Shown here: piece by piece, positions 30,343 to 30,935 of the stretch | Numbering within the stretch: the stretch's first letter is position 1 | How the letters are laid out: the number at the start of each line of letters is the position of its first letter | From: JBAWAP01 sp049589355 | Lineage (GTDB): Bacteria > Chloroflexota > Anaerolineae > VGOG01 | NCBI GenBank assembly: GCA_049589355.1 | Contig: JBAWAP010000156.1 | Span: 1 to 30,935, forward strand | Direction of reading: 5' to 3' | DNA: 30,935 nt | The notes under the pieces: generated by a model | What the model saw: the letters and a program-made list of their open reading frames with translations, nothing else | Database searches by the model: none | Told to the model about the DNA's origin: nothing | Position numbers and translations under genes: made by a program

Positions 30343-30935
30343 TTAGTACTCCGGCATAGATGGCATAGATGCCTTTTCTTTCTCAGGTATCTCGGTGACC
30401 AGGGCCTCGGTGGTGAGGATCATGGCGGCGATGCTGGCGGCGTTCTCTACCGCACTGCGGGTGACCTTGGCCGGATCAATGATCCCCTTCTCTACCATGT
30501 CCCCATAATCGTTGGCGATCACATCGTAGCCTATCTTGTCGTTCTTCTGTTCCTTCTGCAGCCTCCTCACGTCTTGTACCACCACCGCTCCATCCATCCC
30601 AGCGTTCTCCACGATTCCCCTCATGGGCTCCTCCAACGCCCTCCTGAGGATGTTCACCCCTGTCTGCTCATCCAAAAGCTCCATCTTGACCTTGTCCAGG
30701 GCTGGCACAGCATTGATCAAGACCACTCCTCCCCCAGGAACTATCCCCTCTTCGACAGCAGCTCTGGTGGCCGAGAGGGCGTCCTCCACGCGGTGCTTCT
30801 TCTCCTTCAGCTCCACCTCGGTGGCGGCACCGACCTTGATGACCGCTACTCCGCCAGTCAGCTTGGCCAGCCGCTCCTGCAGCTTCTCCTTGTCGTAATC
30901 CGAGGTGCTCTTATCGATCTCGACCTTGATCTGCT
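30343..30935 (-). CDS. groL: Chaperonin GroEL, C-terminal third
   Basis: The frame is open to the right edge, so the N-terminal two thirds are outside the window; 196 codons are visible. The segment LAKLTGGVAVIKVGAATEVE, then EKKHRVEDALSATRAAVEEG and IVPGGGVVLI, and AALTTEALVTEIPEK-like ending (ILTTEALVTEIPEKEK) are those of GroEL equatorial domains. GroEL folds proteins with GroES in the cytosol using ATP. The C-terminus is ASMPSMPEY instead of the usual Gly-Gly-Met repeat. Confidence 0.96.
   Translation of the reverse strand, partial: QIKVEIDKSTSDYDKEKLQERLAKLTGGVAVIKVGAATEVELKEKKHRVEDALSATRAAVEEGIVPGGGVVLINAVPALDKVKMELLDEQTGVNILRRALEEPMRGIVENAGMDGAVVVQDVRRLQKEQKNDKIGYDVIANDYGDMVEKGIIDPAKVTRSAVENAASIAAMILTTEALVTEIPEKEKASMPSMPEY

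Overview
The window looks like a chromosome segment from a bacterium of the Chloroflexota (Anaerolineae-like or a related uncultured lineage). This is an inference from three things. There is a short dispersed repeat whose translated frame reads CPEHSRR, which I associate with Chloroflexota and metagenome assemblies. Several membrane and cytosolic families (DUF5656-like, DUF6125-like) point the same way. The third sign is the mix of moderately GC-rich core genes with AT-richer islands. No rRNA, tRNA or CRISPR array was seen.

Region 1 (1-9073) is the most unusual part. It is a tightly spaced plus-strand operon: a type I-like specificity subunit (its 5' end lies outside the window), an 1879-residue fusion of winged helix, DEDDh exonuclease, DinG/XPD-type Fe-S helicase and RecQ helicase, and a 938-residue protein joining several winged-helix-like segments, an EVE/PUA-like module and an HsdM-like adenine methyltransferase domain. 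I know of no described system with this composition. Target recognition, a base-modification reader, a methyltransferase and an exonuclease/helicase machine suggest a restriction-like anti-phage system.

Region 2 (9074-12881) is a scar-rich accessory zone. Two decayed HsdM N-terminus fragments flank a two-gene module with a PD-(D/E)XK-like nuclease candidate. A LiaF-like membrane protein, a DUF433 gene with a broken partner, and an AbrB/PIN toxin-antitoxin pair with an operator-like palindrome follow.

Region 3 (12900-20499) is mostly amino-acid metabolism: a DUF6125-like protein, two FAD-dependent DAO-family oxidoreductases, a branched-chain amino-acid type binding lipoprotein followed by a decayed livG, a DinB-family protein, a lipoprotein, and an ornithine cyclodeaminase/mu-crystallin homologue that lacks the cyclodeaminase aspartate. 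The set suggests import and oxidation/reduction of an amino or imino acid; the substrate cannot be read from sequence.

Region 4 (20507-25323) is housekeeping: a membrane protein divergent from ligA, a Nudix hydrolase and an RlmI-type rRNA methyltransferase.

Region 5 (25324-30935) is almost entirely on the minus strand: groL (partial), an FmdB-type zinc ribbon, a PIN relic with a small antitoxin-like gene, a PAC2 protein, a degenerate CDP-alcohol-phosphatidyltransferase-like membrane protein, an AbiEii pair and a Phd/VapC pair. These units are separated by recurring boundary elements, each a GC-rich terminator hairpin next to a sigma70-type promoter. Several hairpins carry the stop codon of the preceding reading frame, so unrelated proteins end in the same Glu-Ala-Ala-Asp tail.
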